Origin: JAAZNF01 sp964561025
GTDB lineage: Bacteria; Myxococcota; B64-G9
Length of the DNA stretch: 64,000 nt
Reading direction: 5' to 3'
NCBI GenBank assembly: GCA_964561025.1
Contig: CAZLNM010000002.1
Coordinates: 49,530 to 113,529 of the forward strand
Shown: positions 7,399 to 17,192 of the stretch, in pieces
How the letters are laid out: every line of letters starts with the position of its first letter
How positions within the stretch are numbered: the first letter of the stretch is position 1
Notes under the pieces: model-generated
Databases searched by the model: none
What the model was told of the DNA's origin: nothing
Seen by the model: the letters and a program-made list of their open reading frames with translations, nothing else
Position numbers and translations under genes: made by a program

Positions 7399-9063
7399 AT
7401 GAGGATGCCGCTCATTCTTTCCCTGCTGTGCATGGCGTTGCTGGTCGCCTTCGCGGCGTTCGCCGAAGACGATCCCAACTTCGACGTCCGTGACCTGGCC
7501 GCCCGCTCGGCGAAGTTCGGCAAGTTCTCGGCCGTGGTGAACATCAAGCGGCTGCCGCCCTCCGAGCAGGCCGCCCTGCGAAAGCTTCTGGAGATCGGCC
7601 CGCTGGTGGACGACATCTTCTGGCGGCAGAACACGCCCGAGGGCCGCGCGGTGCTGGACGAGACCAAGAACTTCGTGGTGCCCAAGGATCTCATCCGCCT
7701 GCTCACCATCCACTACGGCCGCTACGACCGCACCGACGACGACCGGGCCTTCTTCGGGGCGCAGGGAAAGAAGTTCGCCGGCGCGGGGTTCTACCCGTAC
7801 GACGTCACCCGCGAGGAGATAGAGAAATATCTGGCCGATCAGCCGGAGCGGCGCGCCGAGATCCTGGGGAGTTTCAGCGTCGTCCAGCGCGCCGGGGATG
7901 GCTTCGCCGTGACTCCCTACCATCAAGCGTACTCGGAAACCGTCGAGCGCCTGGCCAAGGTGCTGGAGGAGGCGGCGGCGCTCACCCGCAACGAGTCGCT
8001 GGCGCGCTTCCTCTCGCTGCGATCAGCCGCCCTGCGCTCCGACGACTACTTCGAGTCGGACATGGCCTGGCTGGACGTGCGCGACAGCGTCATCGACGTG
8101 GTGGTGGCGCCCTACGAGACCTACGACGACGGGTTGTTCGGCGCCAAGGCGAGCTACGAGGGCCTGGTGCTGCTGAGCGACGCGGAGGCGACGCGCAAGC
8201 TGGCTTCCTTCCAGGAACTCGCCCTGGAGCTCGAGCGCAACCTGCCGGTGGCAGACAATTTCAAGAAGCAGCAGGTGGGCGCGGCCTCGCCCATCGGGGT
8301 GTACGACGTGGTGCAGGCCAGCGGCGGCGCCAACGCCGGCGTCAAGTCCATCGCCGCCTCGTTGCCCAACGACGAGCGGGTGCGCGAGCAGAAGGGCGCC
8401 AAGACCCTGATGTTCCGCAACGTGGCCAAGGCCAAGTTCGACACCATCCTGCTGCCCATCGCCCGGGTCCTCATCGACCGGCGGCAGCTTGCGCTGGTGC
8501 GCTTCGAGGCGTTCTTCCAGCACACCTTGCTCCACGAGCTGGCCCACCCGCTGGGCGCCAACTTCGTGATGGCCGACGGCAAACCCACCGCGGTCTCGGT
8601 GCGCGAATCTCTCAAGGATCGCTACGCGGCGATCGAGGAGTGCAAGGCTGACGTGCTGGGATTGTACAACCTGCGCTTTTTTATGGAGCGGGGCCTCATC
8701 GACAAGAAGATGGAGGCGCCGGCCTACCTGACCCAGGTGGCCAGCCTGTACCGCGCCATCCGCTTCGGCGCCGGCGAGGCCCACGGCCAGGCCAACGTGC
8801 TCCAGTGGAACTTCTTGCGCGCCAGGAAGGCGCTCCTCTTCGACCCGCGTAGCGGCAAGACCCGGGTGGACGTGGAGAAGATGCGCGCGGCGCTGCGGGA
8901 GCTCGCCGAGCGCCTGCTCACCATCGAAGCCACCGGCGACTACGCCGCGGCGGGCGCGCTGCTCGAGGAGATGGGCCGCATGCCGCCGGAGCTCTCCAAG
9001 GCCCTCTCCCGCCTGTCCAAGATCCCCACCGACGTCGAGCTCGCCATCCAGGTCAAGCCCTAG
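7399..9063 (+). CDS. Exported zinc peptidase related to dipeptidyl-peptidase III (M49)
   Basis: A 554-residue protein with a signal peptide (residues 1-23, cleaved near AFA-ED) and a GGAGGAG ribosome site. The zinc motif is HELAH (379-383) followed by PLG, and a second motif EECKAD (413-418) lies 30 residues on. In family M49 the paired motifs HExxxH and EECRAE bind the metal, so the second motif and the spacing fit, while the first is the shorter HExxH form seen in some bacterial relatives. The likely role is peptide hydrolysis outside the cytoplasm. Substrate unknown. It converges on glnA, the two coding regions overlapping by four bases at their stops. Confidence 0.75.
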   Translation: MRMPLILSLLCMALLVAFAAFAEDDPNFDVRDLAARSAKFGKFSAVVNIKRLPPSEQAALRKLLEIGPLVDDIFWRQNTPEGRAVLDETKNFVVPKDLIRLLTIHYGRYDRTDDDRAFFGAQGKKFAGAGFYPYDVTREEIEKYLADQPERRAEILGSFSVVQRAGDGFAVTPYHQAYSETVERLAKVLEEAAALTRNESLARFLSLRSAALRSDDYFESDMAWLDVRDSVIDVVVAPYETYDDGLFGAKASYEGLVLLSDAEATRKLASFQELALELERNLPVADNFKKQQVGAASPIGVYDVVQASGGANAGVKSIAASLPNDERVREQKGAKTLMFRNVAKAKFDTILLPIARVLIDRRQLALVRFEAFFQHTLLHELAHPLGANFVMADGKPTAVSVRESLKDRYAAIEECKADVLGLYNLRFFMERGLIDKKMEAPAYLTQVASLYRAIRFGAGEAHGQANVLQWNFLRARKALLFDPRSGKTRVDVEKMRAALRELAERLLTIEATGDYAAAGALLEEMGRMPPELSKALSRLSKIPTDVELAIQVKP

Positions 9064-10499
9064 AAGGCGTTCCACAGATGCTGGTTGGTGACCTCGTGGT
9101 GGAACAGGATCTCGCCGGTCTTGATGATGCCGCCCAGGTTGCGCGGGCAGCGGTCGGCCGCCGCCTGCTTCAGCTCGGCGTAGCGGCGCTGGTGCTCCAC
9201 GCCCAGGAATTCGCTCACCCAGCGGCTCTGGCGAAACAGGTCGATGGCCCGCTGGATGTTGTCCGGCAGCTTGCGCTCCCGCGAGGCGCGGTCCGCGGCG
9301 TCCTTGATGCAGCACGGGCCCTCCAGGCCGGTCCGGAGCAACGCCAGCGCCGTCAGGTAGGGGTTGGCGTCCGGCCCCACCGAGCGCACCTCGATTCGGG
9401 CGCTCTTCTCGTTCGCCGCCGGGATGCGGATCATGGCCGAGCGGTCCACCGCCGAGGCGCGGATCTCGTTGGGGGCCTCGAAGCGCGGGTCCAGCCGGCG
9501 GTAGGCGTTCACGCTGGAGTTGAACACCAGGCACAGCTCCAGCGCCGAGGACAGGATGCGGTCCACCACCCCCCAGGCGAATTCCGACAGGCGATCCTTG
9601 TGCGTGCCGTCGAAGAACAAGTTGCGCCCGTCCTGTGACAGCGACAGGTTGACGTGCATGCCGCTGCCGTTCACCCCGGTGAGCGGCTTGGGCAGGAACG
9701 AGGCGGTGCAGCCCATGTGGGCGGCGATCTGGCGCGCCAGCAGCTTGTAGAGCTGGATCTGATCGCAGGCCACCAGCGCGTCGGTGTGGCCGTAGTTCAG
9801 CTCGAACTGGGCCGGGGCCACCTCGGGGTGATCCTTCTCGTTCTCGAAGCCCAGCGCGCGCTGGGCCTCGGCGAAGCGATCGATGAAGATCTTGAGCGGC
9901 GCCATGGGCAGCGAGTTGAAGTAGCCGCCCTCGGAGACGAACTGGAACCCCTCGCGCGAGGTGTAGCGCTGCTCGGCGTCGATGCCGGTGAAGAGGAAGC
10001 CCTCGATCTCCACCGCCAGGTTGGTGGACATGCCGCGCTCGCGCAGCAGCGCGTCGTTGACCTCGCGCAGGCGGTTGCGCATGTCGGCAGGGTACGGCCG
10101 ATCGTCGAGGCCGAACACCTGCCCGAACACCAGCACCTTGCCGGGGCCGAACACGTCGCTGGGCAGCCAGCGGAACGAGGCCCAGTCCGGCCGCAGCCGA
10201 AGATCGCTCTCCGCCTGCGCCGCGAACCCGCGGATGCTCGAACCGTCGAAGGTCAGGCTGTGGTGGGAGCGCAGCAAGAACTTCTTGTCGTAGTCCAGCA
10301 TGTGGAAGCGCCCCTCGAGGTCGGAGAAGGCCACCGTCACCGCCTTCAGCGCCCGCTCGTCGGTCAGGTAGCGCAGGTAGTGCTCCTCCAGCGCGCCGGG
10401 GTCCTCGCGCGTGAGCATGCGCCGTTTGGCCTCCAGGTTGAGCTCCTCCAGCTCCTCGTAGGGGATCTCCTTGAAGTTCTTGATCCGGATCTCGCTCAC
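9060..10499 (-). CDS. glnA: Glutamine synthetase
   Basis: A 479-residue enzyme that makes glutamine from glutamate, ammonia and ATP in the cytoplasm. I place the start at a GTG (10499), four bases after GGAGGG; the ATG further up lies in non-coding sequence. Family motifs are in order: FDGSSIRGF (84-92), the ATP-site KPLTGVNGSGMH (about 267-279) and NEKSARIEVR (about 363-372). I do not see the NLYDLPP adenylylation loop of GSI-beta enzymes, so adenylylation control is doubtful. The sequence is somewhat divergent and a related gamma-glutamyl-amine ligase is possible. No other nitrogen gene is nearby. Confidence 0.85.
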   Translation of the reverse strand: MSEIRIKNFKEIPYEELEELNLEAKRRMLTREDPGALEEHYLRYLTDERALKAVTVAFSDLEGRFHMLDYDKKFLLRSHHSLTFDGSSIRGFAAQAESDLRLRPDWASFRWLPSDVFGPGKVLVFGQVFGLDDRPYPADMRNRLREVNDALLRERGMSTNLAVEIEGFLFTGIDAEQRYTSREGFQFVSEGGYFNSLPMAPLKIFIDRFAEAQRALGFENEKDHPEVAPAQFELNYGHTDALVACDQIQLYKLLARQIAAHMGCTASFLPKPLTGVNGSGMHVNLSLSQDGRNLFFDGTHKDRLSEFAWGVVDRILSSALELCLVFNSSVNAYRRLDPRFEAPNEIRASAVDRSAMIRIPAANEKSARIEVRSVGPDANPYLTALALLRTGLEGPCCIKDAADRASRERKLPDNIQRAIDLFRQSRWVSEFLGVEHQRRYAELKQAAADRCPRNLGGIIKTGEILFHHEVTNQHLWNAF

Positions 10500-10613
10500 G
10501 GTTCCCTCCTGCCGAGTTTCATCGCTCCAGGTTCGCGCCAGCGACCCCGCGGGCGCCGGGGCCCCGCGGTCGGTCGCGCGCTGGGCCACTCCCTCGGCGC
10601 TTGGCGCGCACAG

Positions 10614-10642
10614 TTGCACATCTTGCCGCCCGAGTAAATAAT
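10614..10642 (+). promoter_or_regulatory. Sigma70-type promoter for the SDR gene
   Basis: TTGCAC (10614-10619), 17 bases, AATAAT (10637-10642). Transcription would start near 10649, giving a leader of about 43 bases with an AAGGAGAA ribosome site before the ATG at 10692. Confidence 0.5.
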
Positions 10643-10691
10643 GCCGTGCGGCCTCGGGCGCCCCTTGCGCCGGCGCCGGGAAGGAGAACGC

Positions 10692-11447
10692 ATGAGCGGC
10701 CAGGAACAGATGGGGCGGGCGGGCATCGTCACCGGGGCCTCGCGCGGGATCGGCCGGGCGGTGGCGCTGCGGCTTTCACGGGAGGGCGCGCGGCTCGTGC
10801 TGGTCGCGCGCGAGCGCGAGGACGAGCTTGCGCGGACGGCCGCGCGCTGCCGCGAGGAGGGCGCCGAGGCGGAGACGCTCCTCGCCGACGTGGGAGAGGA
10901 GGGCGCTGGCGAGAAACTGGTGGCGGCGTGCCTGCAGCGCTTCGGCCGGCTGGACATCCTGGTCAACAACGCGGGGGTGGCGCCGGAGGGGCTGCTGGTG
11001 GGCCTTCGCGATCCGGCGCTCGCGACGCTGGTCGCGACGAACATCCTGGGGCCGGTGCGCCTGTGCCGCGCGGCGCTGCGGCCCATGCTCAGACAGCGCT
11101 CGGGCTGCATCGTGAATCTGTCGTCGGCCCTGGCGCGGCAAGCGCAGCCGGGGAGCGCGGCCTACGCGGGCAGCAAGGCCTTCCTGGAGGCCTTCACCCG
11201 CTCCCTGGCCGCCGAGGTGGGCGAGCGCGGCGTGCGCGTGAACGCGGTGGCGCCGGGGTTCATCGAGACCGACATGACCGCGAAGCTGCGGCAGCGCGCC
11301 GGCGGCGAGATCGCCGGGCGGCTCGGCCTGCGCCGTCTGGGGACGCCGGAGGAGGTGGCCGGGGCGGTGGCCTTCTTGTGCTCGGACGCGGCGGCGTACG
11401 TCACCGGGGCGGTGCTTTCGGTGGACGGGGGCTTTTTGTGCGGTTGA
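10692..11447 (+). CDS. Short-chain dehydrogenase/reductase, FabG-like
   Basis: A 251-residue classical SDR. It has the nucleotide-binding motif TGASRGIG (14-21), NNAG (about 92-95), a Ser in NLSS and the catalytic YAGSK (Tyr158, Lys162). A PGF(I/V)ETDMT loop and the C-terminal VTG..LSVDGG are typical of 3-oxoacyl-ACP reductases, which reduce beta-ketoacyl-ACP with NADPH during fatty-acid synthesis. No other fatty-acid gene is adjacent, so substrate is uncertain and another ketoreductase role is possible. It converges on the next gene. Confidence 0.88.
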   Translation: MSGQEQMGRAGIVTGASRGIGRAVALRLSREGARLVLVAREREDELARTAARCREEGAEAETLLADVGEEGAGEKLVAACLQRFGRLDILVNNAGVAPEGLLVGLRDPALATLVATNILGPVRLCRAALRPMLRQRSGCIVNLSSALARQAQPGSAAYAGSKAFLEAFTRSLAAEVGERGVRVNAVAPGFIETDMTAKLRQRAGGEIAGRLGLRRLGTPEEVAGAVAFLCSDAAAYVTGAVLSVDGGFLCG

Positions 11448-11454
11448 CGGCCCG

Positions 11455-12228
11455 CTAGGTGGCGTCCGGTTCGACGGAGCCGTCGGGTTTCAACACCACG
11501 GTGAGGTCGGGCGGGCAGGAGGGGCCGTCGAGCGTGGCCGCCACCTGCCAGATGGTCCCGCCCGGCGCCCCGTCCTCGGACAGGCGCTGGGCCCACACCC
11601 AGCGGGCGCGGCATTTGGGGTGGCGCGCCGTGAGGATCTCGGCGAAGCGCAGGATCTCGCGCCGCACCGGGATCTCGGCGATGCCTGGCACCCGGTACGA
11701 GCGCAGCACAGCGGACGGCCCGGCGTACTCCAGGTGGGCGTTGAGCTCCCCGTCGGCGGTGGAGGTGCCGAACAGGCGCAGCCGCGGCGGTGAGAGCGCG
11801 TCCAGGTGAAGCTCGGCGCGCACCGGTGCAAACCGCTCCAGAAAGCGCAGGGCCACCTCGCTGTACTCGACGCGGCGCAGCAGGCGGCGGCCTTCTTCGA
11901 GCAGGCGATTGACCTCGGTCAGGCCGTTTTGCGGGGCCTGGCCGGCCGGATCGAGCTTGAGCTCGAGGAACAAGCGCAGCGGGGCGATCGTGCGGCCGAA
12001 CTCCGTTCCGGCCGAGAGGTGGACCCGGGCCCGGGCTGGTGTCGCCGCGCCGTCGCGGAGGATCTCCACCCGCTCGACCGGGAAACGCTGCAGGGCGGTG
12101 CGGTCCTTCCAGGCCTCGATGCGGGCGCGCAAAGGTTCCGCCGGCGCCGGGGGCTCGGCGCGCCCGACAATCGGTAGAAACGAGCCAAGGATGAACGCGA
12201 GGCGCGGGAGCAGATCGGCGCGGGGCAT
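11455..12228 (-). CDS. Exported protein of unknown function
   Basis: A 257-residue protein with an N-terminal signal peptide (residues 1-24). The mature part is predicted beta-rich with a helical middle (NRLLEEGRRLLRRVEYSE). Its three Cys include CRARW and SCPPD near the C-terminus. I do not recognise a family. The ATG shares one base with the stop codon of the upstream TPR gene (TGATG), so translation is probably coupled, and the pair likely works together in the envelope. Confidence 0.65.
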   Translation of the reverse strand: MPRADLLPRLAFILGSFLPIVGRAEPPAPAEPLRARIEAWKDRTALQRFPVERVEILRDGAATPARARVHLSAGTEFGRTIAPLRLFLELKLDPAGQAPQNGLTEVNRLLEEGRRLLRRVEYSEVALRFLERFAPVRAELHLDALSPPRLRLFGTSTADGELNAHLEYAGPSAVLRSYRVPGIAEIPVRREILRFAEILTARHPKCRARWVWAQRLSEDGAPGGTIWQVAATLDGPSCPPDLTVVLKPDGSVEPDAT

Positions 12229-13013
12229 CACTGCTCCTTCACCACCCGCCCCCGTTTGAGCCAGCGGATCCCGAACCACAGTGAGGGGATGATGATGGCT
12301 GCGAGCAGGATCACCCAGAAGTTGTAGCTCTGGCGCGAGCGCACCTGGTCTTGCACCCGCAGGGCGTCGGGGTCGGCCGGGTTCTTCTCCAGCGCCTCCT
12401 TGATGTACCGCTCCGCCAGGTCGAGCTTGCGCAGCACGTAGTAGCTCTCGGCCAGCTTCACCATCACCGCCGTGTCGTCGGGGTGCCGCTCGTGGGCCAG
12501 ACGCAGCTCGGCGATCGCCTCCTCGACCCTTTTTTGGAAGGAGAGGGCCTTGGCCAGCGAAAGCCGCACGTCGCGGCTCACCGGATCCAACTCGGCGGCC
12601 TTGCGCAGCGCCTCCTCGGCGCGCGGGTAGTCCTGGTTGAGATCGTGCAGGTAGGCCTGCCCGAGCAGGAAGAAGGCCTCGGCGCTGTCGGGGGCCAGCG
12701 AGGTGGCCATGCGCGCCGGCGCCAGCGCCGAACGCCCGTCTCCCAGCGCCAGCAGGGCGCGGGTCTTGGCCAGCATGGCCTCGACCCGGTTGGGATCGAG
12801 GCGCAGGGCGGCGTTGCACTCTTGCAGCGCGCGCTCGAACTGCCCCGCACGCAGCGCCTCGCGACACTGGCGCAGCGCCTGCTCGATGGGCGGCGGCGCC
12901 GGCACCGCGGGGTCCGCCGCGGCCTCGAGCGAACCGTCAACGCCGCCGTCCGGCGCGGACGCGGCCGGCGCCTGCCACAGCCCCGCCACCAGAAGACACA
13001 GCACAAGGTTCAT
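12228..13013 (-). CDS. TPR protein with signal peptide and C-terminal membrane anchor
   Basis: A 261-residue protein with a strong GGGGAGGAGG site before the ATG at 13013. An N-terminal signal peptide is followed by a Pro/Ala stretch, then about five tetratricopeptide repeats (residues 45-225; for example ALRAGQFERALQECNAALRL and SLAKALSFQKRVEEAIAEL). A single membrane segment (about 232-250) and a basic tail close the protein. It is likely a periplasm-facing scaffold held in the inner membrane. It is the first gene of a two-gene operon and is divergent from enolase. Confidence 0.75.
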   Translation of the reverse strand: MNLVLCLLVAGLWQAPAASAPDGGVDGSLEAAADPAVPAPPPIEQALRQCREALRAGQFERALQECNAALRLDPNRVEAMLAKTRALLALGDGRSALAPARMATSLAPDSAEAFFLLGQAYLHDLNQDYPRAEEALRKAAELDPVSRDVRLSLAKALSFQKRVEEAIAELRLAHERHPDDTAVMVKLAESYYVLRKLDLAERYIKEALEKNPADPDALRVQDQVRSRQSYNFWVILLAAIIIPSLWFGIRWLKRGRVVKEQ

Positions 13014-13037
13014 GCGCGGCCTCCTCCCCGAGAGGGG

Positions 13038-13066
13038 TTGTCCGGGACCTCGGGCAGCTCTATCAC
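13038..13066 (+). promoter_or_regulatory. Sigma70-type promoter for eno
   Basis: TTGTCC (13038-13043), 17 bases, TATCAC (13061-13066). The start would be near 13073, leaving about 55 bases of leader before the enolase ATG. Confidence 0.4.
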
Positions 13067-13127
13067 AATCCGGTTGAATCGCAAAGCCGATCGGTGGTAT
13101 GCCTTCCCCGCACACAAGGAGGAAGCC

Positions 13128-14417
<1,290 letters not shown>

Positions 14418-14420
14418 GGA

Positions 14421-15050
14421 TCACAGCAGCGTCGCGCCCAGGAAGGCGTTCACCGCCAAGTAGTATCCAGGGAAGCCCACGCCTCCCAGGCAGGAGGCCT
14501 CGAGGCCCACGAACAGCCGCGGCCGGGGGGTGTGGTACAGCACGCCGAGCCCCCCCATCCACCCGATCCGCACGCTGGCGTCGAAGTCGGCGACACGCAC
14601 CAGGATGTCGGGCCCGGACCACAGCAGGCCCGCCCCGCCTCGGAGAAAGAGGTCGAAGCGCGAGAGCGGCAGCGCGAGCCGCAGCCCGGCGGTGGCCGCC
14701 TGGGTGGTGAAGTTTCCCGGCGCCGGGGGCTCGGGCTGGGCGGTGGCGTTCTGGCCCAGGCGGTACTCGGCCTCCACCGCCAGGAAGGAGAAGATCTCGT
14801 AGTCCGCCGCCAGGACGACGCTCAACCCCGGCCGGCTGTAGCGGCCCACCTCGCCCAGGAAGAAACCGGTCCCGATGGCGGTGCGCACCTGGAGCCCGCG
14901 GGGGAAGCCCGGCTGGAGCGGCGGGCAAGCGGGCTCGGCCCCGCGGCACGGGGGTTGGAGCAGCAGCGAGAGGCACAGGGCCGCCGCCACGCCGAAGGGG
15001 CAAACCGGCGCCGCTCGCCGTACCGAAGCGGCAAACGACCGTCGAGCCAT
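14421..15050 (-). CDS. Outer-membrane beta-barrel protein
   Basis: A 209-residue protein with a long, basic signal peptide (cleavage near residue 37). The mature chain alternates Gly/aromatic and hydrophobic residues in strands (GLSVVLAADYEIF, GLRLALPLSRFDLFLRGGAG) and ends with hydrophobic residues, as in small eight-stranded outer-membrane proteins. Function unknown. It starts one base after the stop of the upstream lipoprotein gene and is the last of three genes in the AgmX-like operon. It converges on enolase. Confidence 0.7.
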   Translation of the reverse strand: MARRSFAASVRRAAPVCPFGVAAALCLSLLLQPPCRGAEPACPPLQPGFPRGLQVRTAIGTGFFLGEVGRYSRPGLSVVLAADYEIFSFLAVEAEYRLGQNATAQPEPPAPGNFTTQAATAGLRLALPLSRFDLFLRGGAGLLWSGPDILVRVADFDASVRIGWMGGLGVLYHTPRPRLFVGLEASCLGGVGFPGYYLAVNAFLGATLL

Positions 15051-15051
15051 G

Positions 15052-15663
15052 TCAGCGGTTTTCCCGCACGCGGACCGAAAAGTCCAGCGAAAGCTCGGCG
15101 TCGTCCTCCGCGGGCAGGCTGAGCCCGATCCAGAACTCGGTCGGGCCCGGGCGGTAGACGGAGGTGCCGGGGCAGTCGGGGTATTCCTCGAACGAGAAGC
15201 CGAGAGAGGCGTCGGCCACCTCCGACTCCTGGAAGCTGTCCGTCGTCTCGTCCAGCGCCTCCAGCCGGTGCAGGTGCTCGCCCAGCACCTCGACCTGGGG
15301 CGCGTCGGGGAGCTGCTCCGGGAGGGGCGGTTCGACCTCGCGGCCGAGCCACACCGTGGCGTAGGTGGTGGCGCCGCGCCGGTGGAGCAGCCGGTAGTCC
15401 ACCCGCACCGCGTAGGTGTTCACCCGCAGGGTGGGGTAGTCGCACACGCAGGGGACGGCGCGATCGGGTTCCTCCTGCTCGCAGCGCGCCCGGCGCTCGT
15501 CCCGCGCGCGCGCCTCGTCGTCGAGAGGCAGGCGGAAGGTGCGCCACACGGTGTGCTCGCGCGCGGCCCCGGGGACCGCCAGCGCGAAGGGGCCGTAGTA
15601 GCGCTCGGCCCGGCAGCCGGGCAGGGCGGCGAAGACGACGGCGCAGCATACGGCCAGCCTCAT
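15052..15663 (-). CDS. Lipoprotein of unknown function
   Basis: A 203-residue protein with signal peptide and lipobox (ALPGC, Cys17). The mature part has paired Cys in CVCDY and a C-terminal beta-rich region (SLDFSVRVREN). No known domain is recognised. Its ATG overlaps the stop of the upstream AgmX-like gene by four bases (ATGA), so the two are translationally coupled. The envelope location and TonB-like neighbour suggest a shared role in envelope assembly or transport, which is inference. Confidence 0.7.
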   Translation of the reverse strand: MRLAVCCAVVFAALPGCRAERYYGPFALAVPGAAREHTVWRTFRLPLDDEARARDERRARCEQEEPDRAVPCVCDYPTLRVNTYAVRVDYRLLHRRGATTYATVWLGREVEPPLPEQLPDAPQVEVLGEHLHRLEALDETTDSFQESEVADASLGFSFEEYPDCPGTSVYRPGPTEFWIGLSLPAEDDAELSLDFSVRVRENR

Positions 15664-17042
15664 CCGCGGGCCCTCCCGTAGGTGAAGGGCCAGATCACCC
15701 GCACCTTGCCGCCCTGGGGCTTGGGGAAGATCCAGCGCCGGATCTGGCGGATGAGGCAGCTCGCCACGGCCTCCTTGGCCTCGTTCTGCGACAGGGTGTT
15801 GGTGGGAACGCTGGCGGTCTGCACGGAGCCGTTCGGCTCGATGATGAAGTCCACCACGACCTGCCCCCGCAGGGTGGGGAAGCGCATGAGCTGGGACTCG
15901 TAGCAGTAGCGGATGGCGCCCTTGTTGCGCATGACCACGTCGTAGATGTCTTTCTTGTCCAGCACCCCGCCGGTCACGGTGGCGCCGGTGGCGGCCGGGG
16001 CCGCGATGACCACCTCGGCCTCGCGCCGATCCGGGAGGGGCACGCCGCCTCCCGCGCGCCGGCCGGTCGTGCCGGTGGCCGGCGCGGCGCCCTCGCCCAT
16101 GGGGTTGGCCACGCCGGAGCGCTCCAGCAGGGCCGAGCCGGGAGCGGCCAGCTCGCCGTTCTTGCTCGAGGAGCCGATCACCCGGGCGGTGGCGGCGCCG
16201 CGGTCGAGGGCGGAGAGGGCAGAGCCGAGGCTCATGTCGAGCCCGCCCTCCTCGAAGATCTTCTTGAGCGCGGCGTTCTGGCGCCGGGCCACGGTGATGG
16301 CGCCCACCACGCCCTTGCCGGTCACGCGCTCGCGGATGCGCTTCTCCTCGGCGTCTTCCTCGGGGCCGGGGCGGGGACGGGCCCGCTCCGGGCGGTTCTT
16401 CTCGACGGCGGCCTGGCGCACCTCTTTTTTCTGCTCCTCGCGCCGGCGGTCCAGCTCCTCGCGGAAGTTGCGGGCCGCCTCGGGATCCTCGATGACGTAG
16501 GAGACGATGCGATCGGGGAGCTGCTCCACGGTGAAGCTCTGCGGCGCGCTGGCGAACAGGCGCGAGGCGAAGGAGAACAGCAGCACCACGCCCAGCACCG
16601 CCCCGAACACCCGGTTCATGAAGGAGTCCGTGCCGGCGGTGGCCGAGAGGCGCGAGCGCTCCACCTCGCCGATGTCGCGCACGAACTGGAACAGGAGGCC
16701 CGCCTGGCCGAAGACCAGCACCCCGCCGTCGCCCTCGGCGAGATCGCACACCGCGCTGCCGTCCTTGCTCCGCCCGAGCTCCGGGTCGCGCAGCACTTCC
16801 TCCACCTCCCGGGTGCGACCCGCGATGCGCAGCCGGCCCAGGATGCCGTCCTTGAGGAACAGCCGGCACCCGCCCCGGCCATGATCGAACAAGAGGTGCG
16901 ATTTCCCCAGTCCCGGCGCGGAGATGGCGAATGTGGTGCCGGCCCGGTCCCCGACCTTCACCCGCGCCGGCGGGGCGAACATGCGCTCCTCGAGGAGCGT
17001 GTTCTGCCACACCAAAGCGCAGCGAAGGTAGGCATTCGTCAT
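15660..17042 (-). CDS. AgmX/PglI-type TonB-like protein
   Basis: A 460-residue inner-membrane protein. Residues 1-110 form an N-terminal cytoplasmic domain (with FLKDGILGRLRI) typical of the myxobacterial AgmX/PglI group. A membrane segment lies near residues 134-155, followed by a charged, proline-rich periplasmic linker (about 190-370) and a C-terminal domain (370-455) with IRYCYE, GQVVVDFIIEPNGSV and a paired CLIRQIRRW, matching the TonB-like C-terminal domain of that family. Members are linked to gliding motility in Myxococcus, but many homologues are general envelope energisers. The ATG at 17042 is preceded by a probable leaderless promoter and has no clear ribosome site. Confidence 0.82.
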   Translation of the reverse strand: MTNAYLRCALVWQNTLLEERMFAPPARVKVGDRAGTTFAISAPGLGKSHLLFDHGRGGCRLFLKDGILGRLRIAGRTREVEEVLRDPELGRSKDGSAVCDLAEGDGGVLVFGQAGLLFQFVRDIGEVERSRLSATAGTDSFMNRVFGAVLGVVLLFSFASRLFASAPQSFTVEQLPDRIVSYVIEDPEAARNFREELDRRREEQKKEVRQAAVEKNRPERARPRPGPEEDAEEKRIRERVTGKGVVGAITVARRQNAALKKIFEEGGLDMSLGSALSALDRGAATARVIGSSSKNGELAAPGSALLERSGVANPMGEGAAPATGTTGRRAGGGVPLPDRREAEVVIAAPAATGATVTGGVLDKKDIYDVVMRNKGAIRYCYESQLMRFPTLRGQVVVDFIIEPNGSVQTASVPTNTLSQNEAKEAVASCLIRQIRRWIFPKPQGGKVRVIWPFTYGRARG

Positions 17043-17049
17043 CGGCGCG

Positions 17050-17078
17050 ATTCTCCGCTGCCGGTATAGACGTGTCAA
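17050..17078 (-). promoter_or_regulatory. Sigma70-type promoter, probably leaderless, for the AgmX-like operon
   Basis: On the minus strand TTGACA (17078-17073), 17 bases, GAGAAT (17055-17050), then seven bases to the ATG at 17042. The -35 box is perfect. Confidence 0.6.
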
Positions 17079-17115
17079 GGCAGCGCGGGGTTCCTAGGAT
17101 TTGGCGCCGACCCTG

Positions 17116-17144
17116 TTGACAAGCGCGGGTAAAAACTCCAGGAT
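17116..17144 (+). promoter_or_regulatory. Sigma70-type promoter for the Cys-rich repeat protein
   Basis: TTGACA (17116-17121), 17 bases, CAGGAT (17139-17144). The -35 is perfect and the -10 weak. The start would be near 17151, about 40 bases before the ATG at 17193, which has a GGAGGTGATCC site. It diverges from the promoter at 17050-17078. Confidence 0.5.
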
Positions 17145-17192
17145 GCCCCGAACCGACACCCCGCCGAACCTCGGCGAACCCGGAGGTGATCC

